DNA of 20,076 nucleotides from Aculops lycopersici (GCA_015350385.1 WNKI01000002.1:9082172-9102247), one strand, 5' to 3'; shown: positions 7,938-18,291, counted from the first letter of the stretch. Made by a program: numbers and translations. The notes: generated from the letters alone by a model not told the origin.

Positions 7938-9886
7938 GACTGCAGCAGCAGCAGAAGAGGCAGCGCCACTTCTCTGGCTTTAGCCATCGGAGAGAGATGC
8001 ACACAAGCTAATGCGCTGAAGCAATGACAAAAGCGGTGGCAGTAGCGGCGGCGCCAGTGTTGTTATTGTTGTTGTGAGGTGGTAGTCCCATTGCTGGCGC
8101 TGATTCTGTCGCCGCTTCTGCTGTATGAATTTGCCGTAAGCCAGCATCGGTTACTCAACTCTCCTATACACTTACACTGTTCGTTTGTTCCAAGAACTCC
8201 AGGTTGTTTAATCACCAACTTTATATCGCCGACTCGATGTTGATGAAGGCCACAAAAACTAATGCATCACACTGACTTTCTTCAACAAACCAACCAATCA
8301 AATTTGTGAGATTTAAGCTCATTTGAGTTATCCAAGCCAACAAGGAATGCAAATAGAGGCTTCGTTCGTTGATAACCTCGAAGATTGCAACAATTTCAAG
8401 TCTACATTCATCAGCACGGACTTGAGTTGAGAAACCAAGTGATTAAAGACAGTACCATATGATCGAATTAGATTCAACACTAATCCATGCAACAACAGCA
8501 GCAACGACAAGCAAACACATCATCCAACGTTTCACAATTCATATTCTATCTCTCGGCGGATGATCAGTAATAATAGTAACATAATTTATTGCATCTATAT
8601 GTACTTTACCACCAATCCAAATCTGAAACCGAACACCAACAGACTGAATCGCGCGGCGTCTTGTCCTTATCTGACGCTTGAGCTTCGCATGGTGCTATTG
8701 TTATGATTATTGATCTTGAATTGATATTGCGACCACTTTGGGGAGAAATCAAGACGAAGACACTATTTGAAATTTGGCACATGATTGAACGATTGAGTTG
8801 GATTGCAGTTATCATTGGCAGCATTAGCTAGGAAACAACAAAAAATTGATTATTTGTGTAAACAGCCACATATTTCTATCTCTCCGGATACCCTGGCTTG
8901 TGCAACTATATTTGATCATCTGATTGTCAAATTCCTTTAATCATCCTGCTTCATATCACAGGCCATTTGAGAAGTTTGATTTCGAAAGATTCAACCACAA
9001 GTTAGCGTGACAAATCTCGACAAACGATCGCATTTCACTAGTGCATGAGGGAGTTATATAGATATATTTCTGGGGGGTTTAGATAGAACGAGAGCCGAAA
9101 CTTGCCAAAAATAAACAACGACAGACTAGGATCTCGGCTACTCACATGGCTTTTAGAAACACCAAAGAGTAGTAGAGAATCTTGATTCACCATCTTAAAA
9201 GGGGAGCTCTCTACAACAGCTAACACGACCCATTGAGCTGAACTAATCGACTTCTGATCATAAATATATTGGCCACATTACAAACTCTACTACATCATAA
9301 CTCATCAATCAAGATCACCAACAACAACAAAGGCTTCAACACTGGTATCAATACCGTCGACAGCATCATCATTCTACTCGTCGTCGTCATCTAACTGTGA
9401 TTTCAACGTTTTCTTGCACTTGTCTCATACTAATTGATCAAAGCGAGGGATCATCACTGTAAACATCGCAACCAACCACACTACGAGCTAGCAATCATTG
9501 AAACATTCATGGCCGCCTCTACGCTCCCACTTTTGAATATAGCTCCAACTCTCGGTTGACTACCATAAGCGACAACGGAGACATCCATATACAAACAATT
9601 GAATGCTAGAGTTCGACAAATCTATCTACTCTCCAAGATCTACTTATTATCATCATCATCATCAACTTTGTAATTTTTCTCAAGTGTACCCAAGAACCAT
9701 TGCAAACACATCGAGATTTTGCAGATATTAATATTTATTTGTTTTATCTCACCACAGCTGATCAAATCAATGACTTGAGTCGATTCCAGAAAAACACCGA
9801 ACCTCGGTTGCTTGAAGTTTATTACCTGAATCGCAACTGAAGTCATCTCGAGTAATTACAGTCATTGTGGAACATAATTTATAAAA
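7938..9886. other. Long non-coding region upstream of ZER1
   Basis: No conserved coding sequence is visible. The left part has CAG/TTG-rich tracts and a split inverted repeat (8044-8056 with 8095-8100 and 8110-8116). A short ATC repeat lies near 9650. The right part may hold ZER1 leader sequence: a pyrimidine-rich stretch ending CACCACAG near 9758 and a TTACAG at about 9860 look like possible 3' splice sites, so a 5' UTR intron is conceivable. On the minus strand a strong donor-like GTGAGTAG near 9147 faces an acceptor-like TTTCCTAG near 8830, and an AATAAA lies at 8587-8592; I could not build a convincing protein from them. Confidence 0.4.
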
Positions 9887-12301
9887 ATGATTCAAATAGA
9901 TCAACTAACATCCTACCAGGATGGACCAGAGACGCTAAAAAAACTCTGCCTCGAGAAAATAATTAGCCACGTCCCTGTGAACCTCTGTCAATATCAACTT
10001 TCACCTGAATTAGGCTATTGTATTGCATCCGCATTCAGAGAGCTAGCAATAGCTCATCGATTCGATGGATTGCGATGTGAAAGCTTCTTCAAATTCTTCA
10101 AGAACCAATGTCTACCGCTGAAACGGATTAACTTTTCTCACTTACCTATCACGAGCGAATTTTTTATGCAGTTTCTTCGAGAATATCAAGATCAACTCGA
10201 GGAAATTGACATCTCAAATTGCGAAAAGTTATTGATCACTGACTATAGAACCATCAACAATATCCTCAAAAGAACTCCTGGCGATAGAAAAACGCTCATA
10301 CTTGGCGGAACTTGCCATAATCTAAACAGGGAATCGGAGGTAACTGAGCCACGCGATAAGTTATTTGATAATGATTTGATGCTCATGAAACTCGTCATCC
10401 AATACGCAATGCTCATCGGAGAAGAATCCAATAACAGTGTTGTAATGTTGGAAGATTTTCCCAGATACACACCTCTCTATATACCACCAACGCTTGGTCG
10501 CTCACTCAAATACTTGGATTTGTCTGACTCGCATATAAGTCCAAGTCAAGCTTTAATTCAATTGGAGAAATTGGAAATTTTAATTCTCTACAATTGCCAC
10601 ATAACTTCCTATTTGGAAGTACTAACTGCCATCAGCAATTTAAAAAAACTTCGTGTCTTGGATCTATCGAGAAGAGTGACCGACGATGAGTTTGATCCAA
10701 GTTGCGAGGAGCCAAGAGCGCTTGAGATGATTATAAATGGTTTGCCCGACCTAAGGTGTTTAGATATATCGGGTACGAATATAATTGGAGGAAAAGACCG
10801 ACACATATCAGCATTCGAAACGAGAATGAAAAGACCCTTCGAATTCTTGGGTCTGTTCCACACCGGCAATGATGCAGCCTATAGAAGCTGTCTACCAGCA
10901 ATGATTGTTGCAGGTGAGGCGAATGAAACTCAAATCCTCAACTCCTGTGAGGCATATATGAATCGACCAGACCAGTTAGCTAAAGCTTTAAACGATCTGT
11001 ACAATCTTTATAAAACAATTTCACCAAGCGAAACCTTTGAATATATTAATCGCGCCCTGGACATTGTTTTGACAATCCTAACAGAGCATATTAGAGACGA
11101 GCAGGTTATTATATTCACCACTGCAGCACTATGGTGTATTGTCAAGATAAATGTGACGACAAAAAATCTTAATGACGCTAGAGTGAGAAGAACTATAACA
11201 AGGAAGTTACTTGATGTCATGTTATATCATAGCGAAAGTCGGGTTATATTAACAAATGGCGGTTTGACATTATTATTTTTGCCGGATATTATTTGCGAGC
11301 ATTCGCGAGTTGCAGGAATCTCATTGAAAATGTGTCAAGACGATGATCCTAGGACTCAAGGTTTCGGTGTAAATCTTCTAAATACCCTTGCATGTCAAGT
11401 TGGAGGTGATCAAAAAGTTTTCATTGGTGAGCTTAATGCCATTGAGATTATGTTGAATATTATCACAAAGAAGATTGCGCAAAACCTTTGTGACGAAATA
11501 TTAGAAACAGCCTGGAGTACGCTGTGGAATATAACCGACGAGACACCCGTCAATTGTCAACGATTTCTTAGCTACAATGGTCTCGAGACTTTCGAAGAAT
11601 GTATGGATAGGTTCGACGGCAACAAGGAAGTACTAAGAAATATTATGGGATTGTTAGGTAACGTTGCAGAATGTCAATCGTTGCGTATACATTTCATGGA
11701 CAAGAGATATATCCGGCGTTTTCATTCTCTATTATCGAGTCATATTGACGGAATTGAGTGTAGTTATAATGCGTGCGGAATTTTAGCCCATTTGGTCTCA
11801 GATGGGCGTGAGTTTTGGGCCCGGAATTTGCGAGGCATGGATAACGAGTGTAATTTAGACAATGTCCTGAGAGACATGCAACAAGCAATAAGCCGATGGC
11901 CGATCAATTCAACAAGGAATATAAATTATAGATCTTTCGAACCAATTGTCAGGTTACTAGAAATTCGTGTGGCACCACAGGCTCAATATTGGGCAGTGTT
12001 CGCGCTAGCTAATTTAACTCGCATTAACCCGGTCAAGTATTGTCCAATGTTACTGCCTCACGATGGTCTCAAGCGGTTGCAGGCTCTGGCTGTTCCGGGT
12101 GTCACAGAATCATATGTTAGGAACTTGGTCCTGATTACCCTTTACCATTATGAACGTTACAATGCCGAGGGTACTCTTTCAGGATTAGAACAAAGCGCTT
12201 CAATCAACTTGAACGATCTTAGAAACTTCCGGGCCGAGCCTAAGAATGGCGATGGTTTCGGTGGTGGAGGTGGTGGTGATGTAAATGATATGGTGTTCTA
12301 G
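9887..12301 (+). CDS. ZER1: ZER1 homologue, CUL2 E3 ligase substrate receptor for Gly/N-degrons
   Basis: The 804-residue protein follows the ZER1/ZYG11 plan: a short N-terminal region, leucine-rich repeats over roughly residues 75-310, and armadillo-type repeats from about 345 to 760. Hallmarks recalled from ZER1 are present: LGLF, a GE.NE.QIL....AY segment, WNITDETP at 547-554, GLLGNVAE at 588-595, and NINYRSFEP. The residues that in ZER1 pocket work bind an N-terminal glycine align as W547, N548, D551, N592 and E595 with correct spacing. In animals the protein links Elongin B/C-CUL2 to substrates with N-terminal Gly, including failed N-myristoylation products. PETLKKLCL near the start matches the family N-terminus, supporting this ATG. 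The protein is slightly longer than the human one because of an N-terminal extension and a Gly-rich tail (FGGGGGGD). The gene is intronless over the CDS. Confidence 0.93.
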   Translation: MIQIDQLTSYQDGPETLKKLCLEKIISHVPVNLCQYQLSPELGYCIASAFRELAIAHRFDGLRCESFFKFFKNQCLPLKRINFSHLPITSEFFMQFLREYQDQLEEIDISNCEKLLITDYRTINNILKRTPGDRKTLILGGTCHNLNRESEVTEPRDKLFDNDLMLMKLVIQYAMLIGEESNNSVVMLEDFPRYTPLYIPPTLGRSLKYLDLSDSHISPSQALIQLEKLEILILYNCHITSYLEVLTAISNLKKLRVLDLSRRVTDDEFDPSCEEPRALEMIINGLPDLRCLDISGTNIIGGKDRHISAFETRMKRPFEFLGLFHTGNDAAYRSCLPAMIVAGEANETQILNSCEAYMNRPDQLAKALNDLYNLYKTISPSETFEYINRALDIVLTILTEHIRDEQVIIFTTAALWCIVKINVTTKNLNDARVRRTITRKLLDVMLYHSESRVILTNGGLTLLFLPDIICEHSRVAGISLKMCQDDDPRTQGFGVNLLNTLACQVGGDQKVFIGELNAIEIMLNIITKKIAQNLCDEILETAWSTLWNITDETPVNCQRFLSYNGLETFEECMDRFDGNKEVLRNIMGLLGNVAECQSLRIHFMDKRYIRRFHSLLSSHIDGIECSYNACGILAHLVSDGREFWARNLRGMDNECNLDNVLRDMQQAISRWPINSTRNINYRSFEPIVRLLEIRVAPQAQYWAVFALANLTRINPVKYCPMLLPHDGLKRLQALAVPGVTESYVRNLVLITLYHYERYNAEGTLSGLEQSASINLNDLRNFRAEPKNGDGFGGGGGGDVNDMVF

Positions 12302-12319
12302 ACATGATTGTAATGTCGA

Positions 12320-12325
12320 ATTAAA
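12320..12325 (+). terminator. Possible ZER1 poly(A) signal (ATTAAA)
   Basis: ATTAAA occurs 18 bases after the ZER1 stop. A canonical AATAAA at 12447-12452 is the alternative; it lies only 35 bases before the TRNT1 ATG, so the nearer variant hexamer would leave more room for a TRNT1 promoter in the 186-base gap. Confidence 0.3.
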
Positions 12326-12487
12326 CTACAGTTGTTTGACAAAAAAATAGACGAGCTTCACACGTGCTGTCACTCGATTTCTTTTGCTTCGAGGCATTTT
12401 CTGTTTTGTTTGCGATTTCAGAACCTCTCTCATTTTTTATGAATATAATAAAATCTAAACCATATCAATATTAAGACAAATATCATC

Positions 12488-13930
12488 ATGTCAGCCAGTT
12501 TGATCTCAGTCTTAAATCCAAAGCGACTGAAAAGAGTAAAGTTCCTAGGCGAACTCTTCAAAGAGGGTGGCCATGAACTTCGCATTGCCGGCGGGGCTGT
12601 TAGGGACATATTGAGCGGAAAGGAACCCCATGATATAGATTTTGCATCCACAGCCACACCGGACGAAGCACTTAAGTTGCTGAAACCACACGAGGATATT
12701 GTAAGAATTATAGTAACAGTTGCAGGCCAGCAACATGGAACTGTTGCTGTCAAATTCAAAGAGGTCGAGTTCGATTTCAAGCGAATTAAACTAGCTACAA
12801 CAAATTCTACAAAAAAGATAGGAAGCGACTTGAAACACGATAGGCCAGAATACGACGATGAATCTCCATTTGAGATAACAACTTTGCGGATTGATAAGGT
12901 CGCTGATGGAAGACATGCTGAGGTTGTCTTTGTCAACGATTGGAAGCTTGACGCAGAGCGAAGAGATCTCACCATTAATGCAATGTTCCTAACTTTGGAC
13001 GAGGGTAAACTAATCGACTTTTATAATGGCGAGGAGGATCTCAAAAATGGGGTGGTCAGGTTTGTTGGAGATGCGGACAGACGCATCAAGGAAGATTACT
13101 TACGGATTTTGAGGTACTTCAGATTTTGGTCGCGCTACGGTCGTAATAGACGGCCTGACTCTTATACACTTGAAACTATCAGACAAAATCTATCTGGTCT
13201 TGAGGTCATCAGCAAGGAACGGATTTGGATCGAGATCAAGAAGATATTCTCTCATTTACCATGTGTTGAAGTTGTCGACCTGATGTTAGAGCTAAGAGTG
13301 CTCAACGCCATTAGTTTTTGCGACAAAAGTGGCGAGGAGTATGAGACATTCGGAAAATCTGTGATTGAAGAGTTGAGAGTCGTAGAGAAAAATGTGTTGC
13401 GCTACCGAGATGAGTTTCTGGATCCCAAGGATGAGCGCCTTAAGGATCTATTGCCTGTGATACTATTTTCAACTACCATCGACACTGTAGAATGGACTAA
13501 CAAAGACCAAAGGAAACTCAAACTTTCTAATCTGGAAAGAGAGACTATATCTTTCATTGTGAAGCATAGAACTGATGGAATCACATACGAAAAACTCAAA
13601 GAGGAGTTAGCATTAGCTAAGCAGCAAGATAGATCTTTGGTGAAGAATATGATTCAAGGTTACATGATCTATGCCAACATGTTGGATCACATGGCTGAGT
13701 TTCTGTCATGGAACTGTCCCGCTTTCCCTCAGATTGGACACATAATTGCCAGGGAAGTCAAAAAGTACCATCTGCATCCTAGTAAGATTACTGAGATCAA
13801 CAACCAGCTGAAGAAGGACTGGATTACGAGCGATTGCAAAATGGAGATTGAGGATATTCAGAAAAGAGCAGTTGACATCGTTGCTCAGATGAATGAAGCG
13901 AAAGAGAGTAAACAATCTAAAACTGAATAA
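12488..13930 (+). CDS. TRNT1: CCA-adding tRNA nucleotidyltransferase
   Basis: The 480-residue protein is a class II CCA-adding enzyme, which adds CCA to tRNA 3' ends in nucleus, cytosol and mitochondria. Motifs appear in order: RIAGGAVRD at 32-40 with the metal-binding D49-I-D51; TTLRID and DGRHAEV of the head domain; RRDLTIN from 158 (nucleotide selection); EDYLRILRYFRF from 202; and ERIWIE at 244-249. The C-terminal body ends with a basic helix. It is longer than the human enzyme (434 residues), mainly because of about 34 extra residues at 93-126, rich in Lys and Asp, inside the head-domain beta region. There is little N-terminal sequence before the catalytic domain, so a strong mitochondrial presequence is not evident. 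It begins 186 bp after ZER1 on the same strand and converges on the Sp gene. Confidence 0.95.
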   Translation: MSASLISVLNPKRLKRVKFLGELFKEGGHELRIAGGAVRDILSGKEPHDIDFASTATPDEALKLLKPHEDIVRIIVTVAGQQHGTVAVKFKEVEFDFKRIKLATTNSTKKIGSDLKHDRPEYDDESPFEITTLRIDKVADGRHAEVVFVNDWKLDAERRDLTINAMFLTLDEGKLIDFYNGEEDLKNGVVRFVGDADRRIKEDYLRILRYFRFWSRYGRNRRPDSYTLETIRQNLSGLEVISKERIWIEIKKIFSHLPCVEVVDLMLELRVLNAISFCDKSGEEYETFGKSVIEELRVVEKNVLRYRDEFLDPKDERLKDLLPVILFSTTIDTVEWTNKDQRKLKLSNLERETISFIVKHRTDGITYEKLKEELALAKQQDRSLVKNMIQGYMIYANMLDHMAEFLSWNCPAFPQIGHIIAREVKKYHLHPSKITEINNQLKKDWITSDCKMEIEDIQKRAVDIVAQMNEAKESKQSKTE

Positions 13931-13931
13931 A
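13926..13931 (+). terminator. TRNT1 poly(A) signal overlapping its stop codon
   Basis: AATAAA contains the TRNT1 stop TAA (13928-13930). No other plus-strand canonical hexamer lies in the 45 bases before the convergent gene, so the TRNT1 3' UTR is either extremely short or runs into the Sp gene. Confidence 0.45.
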
Positions 13932-13956
13932 TTACGCTTCCGGTCCTAAGAACTCA

Positions 13957-13962
13957 TTTATT
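13957..13962 (-). terminator. Sp-family gene poly(A) signal
   Basis: TTTATT on the plus strand is AATAAA on the minus strand, 13 bases past the Sp stop at 13976. Cleavage 10-30 bases further on would fall at about 13927-13947, at the very end of the TRNT1 coding region or just past it. Confidence 0.5.
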
Positions 13963-13975
13963 TTAGTCAAAAAGA

Positions 13976-15976
13976 TTATAACACTTCAACTTTGATCTGA
14001 TTCTGTGGTAAACTAACCAGGGTCGTTGTAATTTCATTATTAGACTCCTGTTGATCGAGGCTAGCCTTTTTGGATGTAGAAAGATGTGTCTTTAGATGCT
14101 TCGACAGGTGGTCGCTTCTCATGAAACGCTTCAAACATTCTGGACATTGAAATCTCTTCTCGCCAGTATGAGTTCGCCTGTGTCGTTGCAATTCGTCTGA
14201 TCGTGTAAACTTCTTTCCACAGAAAGACCAACCACACACATAGGGTCGTTCGCCGCTATGCCACCTCAAGTGGGCCCTCAGGTGCGAGGTCTTACCGTAA
14301 ACTTTACCACAATCTTGAAAATGGCAGATATGTTGTTTTTTCTTGTCACTACCCGCGCGATTTGTGTCCCCATCCCGGCAATTTGGACAAGTGCAAGCTA
14401 ACCTTTTTAGCTTTCTCTGTGGTTGACTCGATTGCTGTTGTGCGCTATCATGTGATATTTGTTGAGTTGAGCATTGCGATGTTGAGTTGCATTTGCCACC
14501 ATCATTATTAGCACCAACATTATTATTATTTTTGTTGCAACCACTTTGATTGTTGTCATCCGTTTGTCTGTTGGAAAATAGATTGACCATACCGACAGCT
14601 GAGTTGATACCCTGAGCATTAGGACTTTGGCTATCTGAACTTGGAAGTCCTGTGGAGGAAACAACCTGCCACTTGTCATTAGGATCGCGTGCAACATATT
14701 GCCCCGAGTTAGGTATTGACTGACTTATCTGTTCATTGGGAGCGAGCAACCCTTGAATGGTATTCGAAGGTACCATCTCAATGACACGCTGTTCATTAGA
14801 ATTGGTATTTGGAATACCTTGAACAGGTGCCAACTGAACCACGCCTTGGTGCGCCAAGGCGGTCAACTGGGATAAGCTTATAGGTCCTCCCGACCACATG
14901 GAATGATCTTGACCTGGTCGACTTAATACCTGGGTTAGTTGACCATTTGGCATCTGCAAGGTGGTTATGACATGTTGTTGCTGATTGTCATTTCCACCCG
15001 TCGAATGAGGCTGCTGTGTTTGGTGTTGTTGTTGATCCTGACTCGATTGTTGATGTAAGTTTTGCTGTTGCATTGGAGATATTTGTTGGTTGTGATTCTG
15101 CTGTGATCCTTGGGGTTGATTTGATGGATGTTGTTGATGGTTCTGCTGTTGTGTAGATGGACTGAGCATCTGTTGTTGACTGCTCGGCCCAGAGGAATTC
15201 GATGGTGGGATTGACATGGATTGTGGCATGGAACCAGTCGCCGCAGCTACGGCCATGGACAACTGTTGAATGTTCAACGCATTTGGCGACCATAACTGAC
15301 CACCTGATGGAGCTATGAGCTGGCCTATCTGACCATTGGGTAGCTGAACTGTTGCAACAACCTGTGGCTGTTGGTTCATGGTTTGATGAGCATCATGTGT
15401 ATGATTACTCCCAGTTATGATAGTTTGTCTGGGTTCAGAATTCTGTGGAAAATTTGTTTGTTGTTGTTGTTGTAGAGCTTGTTTCTGTTTGGCTGTAAGT
15501 CTTTTCTGTCCAGTCCTCTTTTGAGTTGTAGTCGAAGTTGTGGTTGAATTTTGGAAATGGTTATTGTTACTAGCGTTGGCAGTAGCGATGCTTGACGAAG
15601 CTAGGGTGTTATTGCTGATATCATCTGTCGGTGCTGCTTGTAAACTGGATATACAATTTGCTGGAATACCCATCAATTGGTCTAACTGATGTCTTGGCTG
15701 TTGCTGCTGATGATGACTTACATAATTCTGCACGTTGACACCTGACAGTCCTCCTGGTATGGATGTTGGGTTGGTAGTCGACGTGGGCATATTCGCAAGT
15801 TGATGAGCTGATATACCAACATTAGAATTGAGCGTTATTGTTCCATCTGGATTTAATAAACCTGTCACGGTTTGGCCAGACATCAATTGAGCTAGATCGT
15901 TCGGTGAGAGTACCGCCTGGCCACCAGCAGAGCTACTGCCTTGGCCCTGGCCGACATAAGTTATCGTGAGAACCAT
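13976..15976 (-). CDS. Sp1-family zinc-finger transcription factor (Sp1-4 / Spps type)
   Basis: The 666-residue protein has a long Gln-, Ser- and Asn-rich N-terminal activation region. It contains repeated hydrophobic-NGQ motifs (LPNGQIGQLI, MPNGQLTQVL) typical of Sp glutamine-rich domains. A Buttonhead box follows (ACTCPNC, Cys at 528, 530 and 533). Three C2H2 fingers span 551-573, 581-603 and 611-631, with recognition helices KTSHLRA, RSDELQR and RSDHLSK. These are the same as in vertebrate Sp1, so GC-box (GGGGCGGGG-type) binding is expected. Gln-rich regions point to the Sp1-4/Spps branch rather than the btd or Sp5-9 types. I see no clear N-terminal SP box, so a 5' exon may be missing; the MVLTITY start follows an AT-rich stretch with an in-frame TAG just upstream. 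The exact orthologue is not assigned. Confidence 0.93.
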   Translation of the reverse strand: MVLTITYVGQGQGSSSAGGQAVLSPNDLAQLMSGQTVTGLLNPDGTITLNSNVGISAHQLANMPTSTTNPTSIPGGLSGVNVQNYVSHHQQQQPRHQLDQLMGIPANCISSLQAAPTDDISNNTLASSSIATANASNNNHFQNSTTTSTTTQKRTGQKRLTAKQKQALQQQQQTNFPQNSEPRQTIITGSNHTHDAHQTMNQQPQVVATVQLPNGQIGQLIAPSGGQLWSPNALNIQQLSMAVAAATGSMPQSMSIPPSNSSGPSSQQQMLSPSTQQQNHQQHPSNQPQGSQQNHNQQISPMQQQNLHQQSSQDQQQHQTQQPHSTGGNDNQQQHVITTLQMPNGQLTQVLSRPGQDHSMWSGGPISLSQLTALAHQGVVQLAPVQGIPNTNSNEQRVIEMVPSNTIQGLLAPNEQISQSIPNSGQYVARDPNDKWQVVSSTGLPSSDSQSPNAQGINSAVGMVNLFSNRQTDDNNQSGCNKNNNNVGANNDGGKCNSTSQCSTQQISHDSAQQQSSQPQRKLKRLACTCPNCRDGDTNRAGSDKKKQHICHFQDCGKVYGKTSHLRAHLRWHSGERPYVCGWSFCGKKFTRSDELQRHRRTHTGEKRFQCPECLKRFMRSDHLSKHLKTHLSTSKKASLDQQESNNEITTTLVSLPQNQIKVEVL

Positions 15977-18291
15977 GTTTGCTACTGGTGATTTGCTTTT
16001 ATATATTGCAAATGCTAACTATTGCAGAGAATCTGATACGCGTCCGAGTGATGTAATTTGTAGAATAAATTTATCTTCTTCTCAATAAGTCTCGTTGAAA
16101 TGGTTCCATCAATACATAGTTGGAATTGCTCTAGATGATCTCTATTAAGCAGAAATCGTGTGTATATTAAGATATTGCGAGGTTAATGTTGCTTAGGTTA
16201 ATCAATCATAGTTTTGTTTCCGCTTGTAACAAGTTTACTTGATGCTTGCGAAGTGAATATTTGCAGGCCATCCAACAGGTATATTGCCGATGTTCCACGT
16301 TGATAGGCTTCGGTTCATAGTAACAGAATTCCAGTTAGTAATGTCTGTCGATAATTATGTGGAAATAGTTGTTTTATATTTCTAAGATATCAACATGAAG
16401 GAAATTATACTATTGTTACAGTTATAATTATTGATAAAACTCGACTCAAATTAGTCCTATTCCCTCTTATTGGTGCGAATATTTCAAGCTAGGCTCTCTG
16501 TGTTATCTCCAATTTGTGGGTTTAAGTATATATGATCTGATATCAAAGTTCCTAATTTGACTGTATGATTTAGATCGAGATGATAACAATAAATAAATTG
16601 ATAATGCCCGATTGAGAGACTAACAAAATAGAACTTTGCTAAGGAGTAATGCGAAGCTAGAAATAAGCGCAACAGCTGATATTTTTACTCGCCTTTCACA
16701 GCTTACATGTATTGTGGCAGCTAAGTCAAGTGAGCAATAGAATTAATTGCAACTAAGTTCCCAACAATCTTGAAATCTATTGATTTTATCCTATTATCTA
16801 GTGATGTAGTTTCGATCGATTGTCAATCAAAACCACTCAATATCACTAAAATGTAGTTAGTGTAGCACGCTCCTCGAGCTCAAGCATCTATCTTGTGCTT
16901 GCGAAGCTCTTCTCTTCTCCTTTCTCTCTCTCTCTCACTCTCCTCCTACTTTTCAGGAGGTTGGATTTCAATCTTTCAACACACCAACTCGCATCCCCTC
17001 TTTCTCTTTCGAGTTTGCTTCAAAGAGCTTGATGAGATTTTCTATCTCTTTACCGTCTAGTCTAAGTCGAGACCAACAGCAATACAATACCTCACAGCAA
17101 AGAGGGGTCGCTTCTGCCTATGGTATTAGAGTGGGCAGTGTTTGTTGCGTTTCAGTTTACTTTTTTTACTACAATCTTACATTTCTGATGCCAGCAACCT
17201 CTTTGTAAGTCGCAAGCCACAAGCTGGGAGTAGCTATACAAACTGAAATGGTCTTGAGACTCGAAGCAAGGAGTTTGGCCAGTTGGCTGAAGTCTAACGG
17301 CATCAGTTGGCTCTAGCTAAAGGATTTCTCGAGACTACGGCGATGCAACAAGCGTTGCTCTACCAGTCTAGTCCATAGCAAGGAGTTCCAATCGCCTACT
17401 TCTAGTCGTCCACTTCTTATTGTTGCCTCTTGAATTTAGTCAGCTTCTAGCTCTCTACGATGCCCGACGACGATAACCGCAATCGCCACCAGACTTGTCA
17501 AAGTCGACATCGTCCAGTCGTATTTAGAGTGTGCTCTGAGACTTCGTCTTAAGGTTACTGTAGCCCGACCTCTCTCTCTCTACTTCTTCCTTCCTTCAAT
17601 GAAAAGCAACCACTATCATCTTCTCCTCAAGCCTAGTGAAATGGAGGTTTGCCTAGATGGTCGAGGATAGCCGACAAAGAGGAATGTCTTGCCAGCAAAG
17701 TCGTGAGTTGTAAGGCTTTGAAGCGCTACAATCCAATATTACTGACGTAGAGCTTAGTTATGAGTAAAAAGAGGGTAGGCAAACCACGACTTTACAATGG
17801 TTGACGAGGCGATAGTAAGTGACTAGTAACCAACAGGCCAAGCTGTAGCCTCGGGTTGTTAGAATGCCGGGGGGTTGGCAATTGCGGATGGATGCAGTTC
17901 ACAGATAGGACTGAGCGTAGGTTGGAAGGGACTCGCCGCCATTTGACGCAACAGGAGAGTTCAGTTGACGCTTGCAAGCATAGTCAAGCTCGGCAACAAG
18001 TGGGACGTACAACGGAGAGTTGGTTCCCGTCCACATGAGTTTCTGCCAGCTTGTTGGATTGAGCTGAAAGGAACAGGTTTGCTTCTGCTGCTCACATTTC
18101 TAGTATCGAGATGAACACTCGAGTGGCCTGAGCATCATGATGTGCGCAGGTGGGCAGACCTTTGAATCGAAACAGTATTGTAACTGCGTCACCTGTTGCT
18201 TTTTGCCATAAACAACTAAAATTGTATCAAAGGTAACACGTTGTTGTGTTGATGTTATGAGCAGTAGGTGCCATGATAATTATTTGTATAT
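15977..18291. other. 2.3 kb non-coding region between the Sp gene and the glycoprotein gene
   Basis: No protein-like ORF is found. It probably contains the Sp promoter and any untranslated first exon. On the minus strand TATATAAAAG lies at 15996-16005, but only about 20 bases before the ATG, too close for a normal TATA-driven leader, and AATCACCAG just downstream could instead be a 3' splice site. CT-rich tracts lie at about 16918-16950 and 17570-17600. Positions 16860-18120 are less AT-rich than 16000-16860. Confidence 0.4.

Noticed and set aside
8024..8077. 17-codon plus-strand micro-ORF ending in a run of leucines
   Set aside because: It is a by-product of GCG and TTG repeat tracts; the stop precedes any usable splice donor, and nothing supports translation.
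8606..9226. Possible two-exon minus-strand gene: donor-like GTGAGTAG near 9147, acceptor-like TTTCCTAG near 8830, AATAAA at 8587-8592
   Set aside because: The splice-like and poly(A) signals are attractive, but the joined reading frame has no protein-like composition and the upstream ATG is preceded by another out-of-frame ATG.
15996..16005. TATA box (TATATAAAAG, minus strand) as the Sp gene promoter
   Set aside because: It is about 20 bases from the ATG, which would place transcription start at or inside the coding region.
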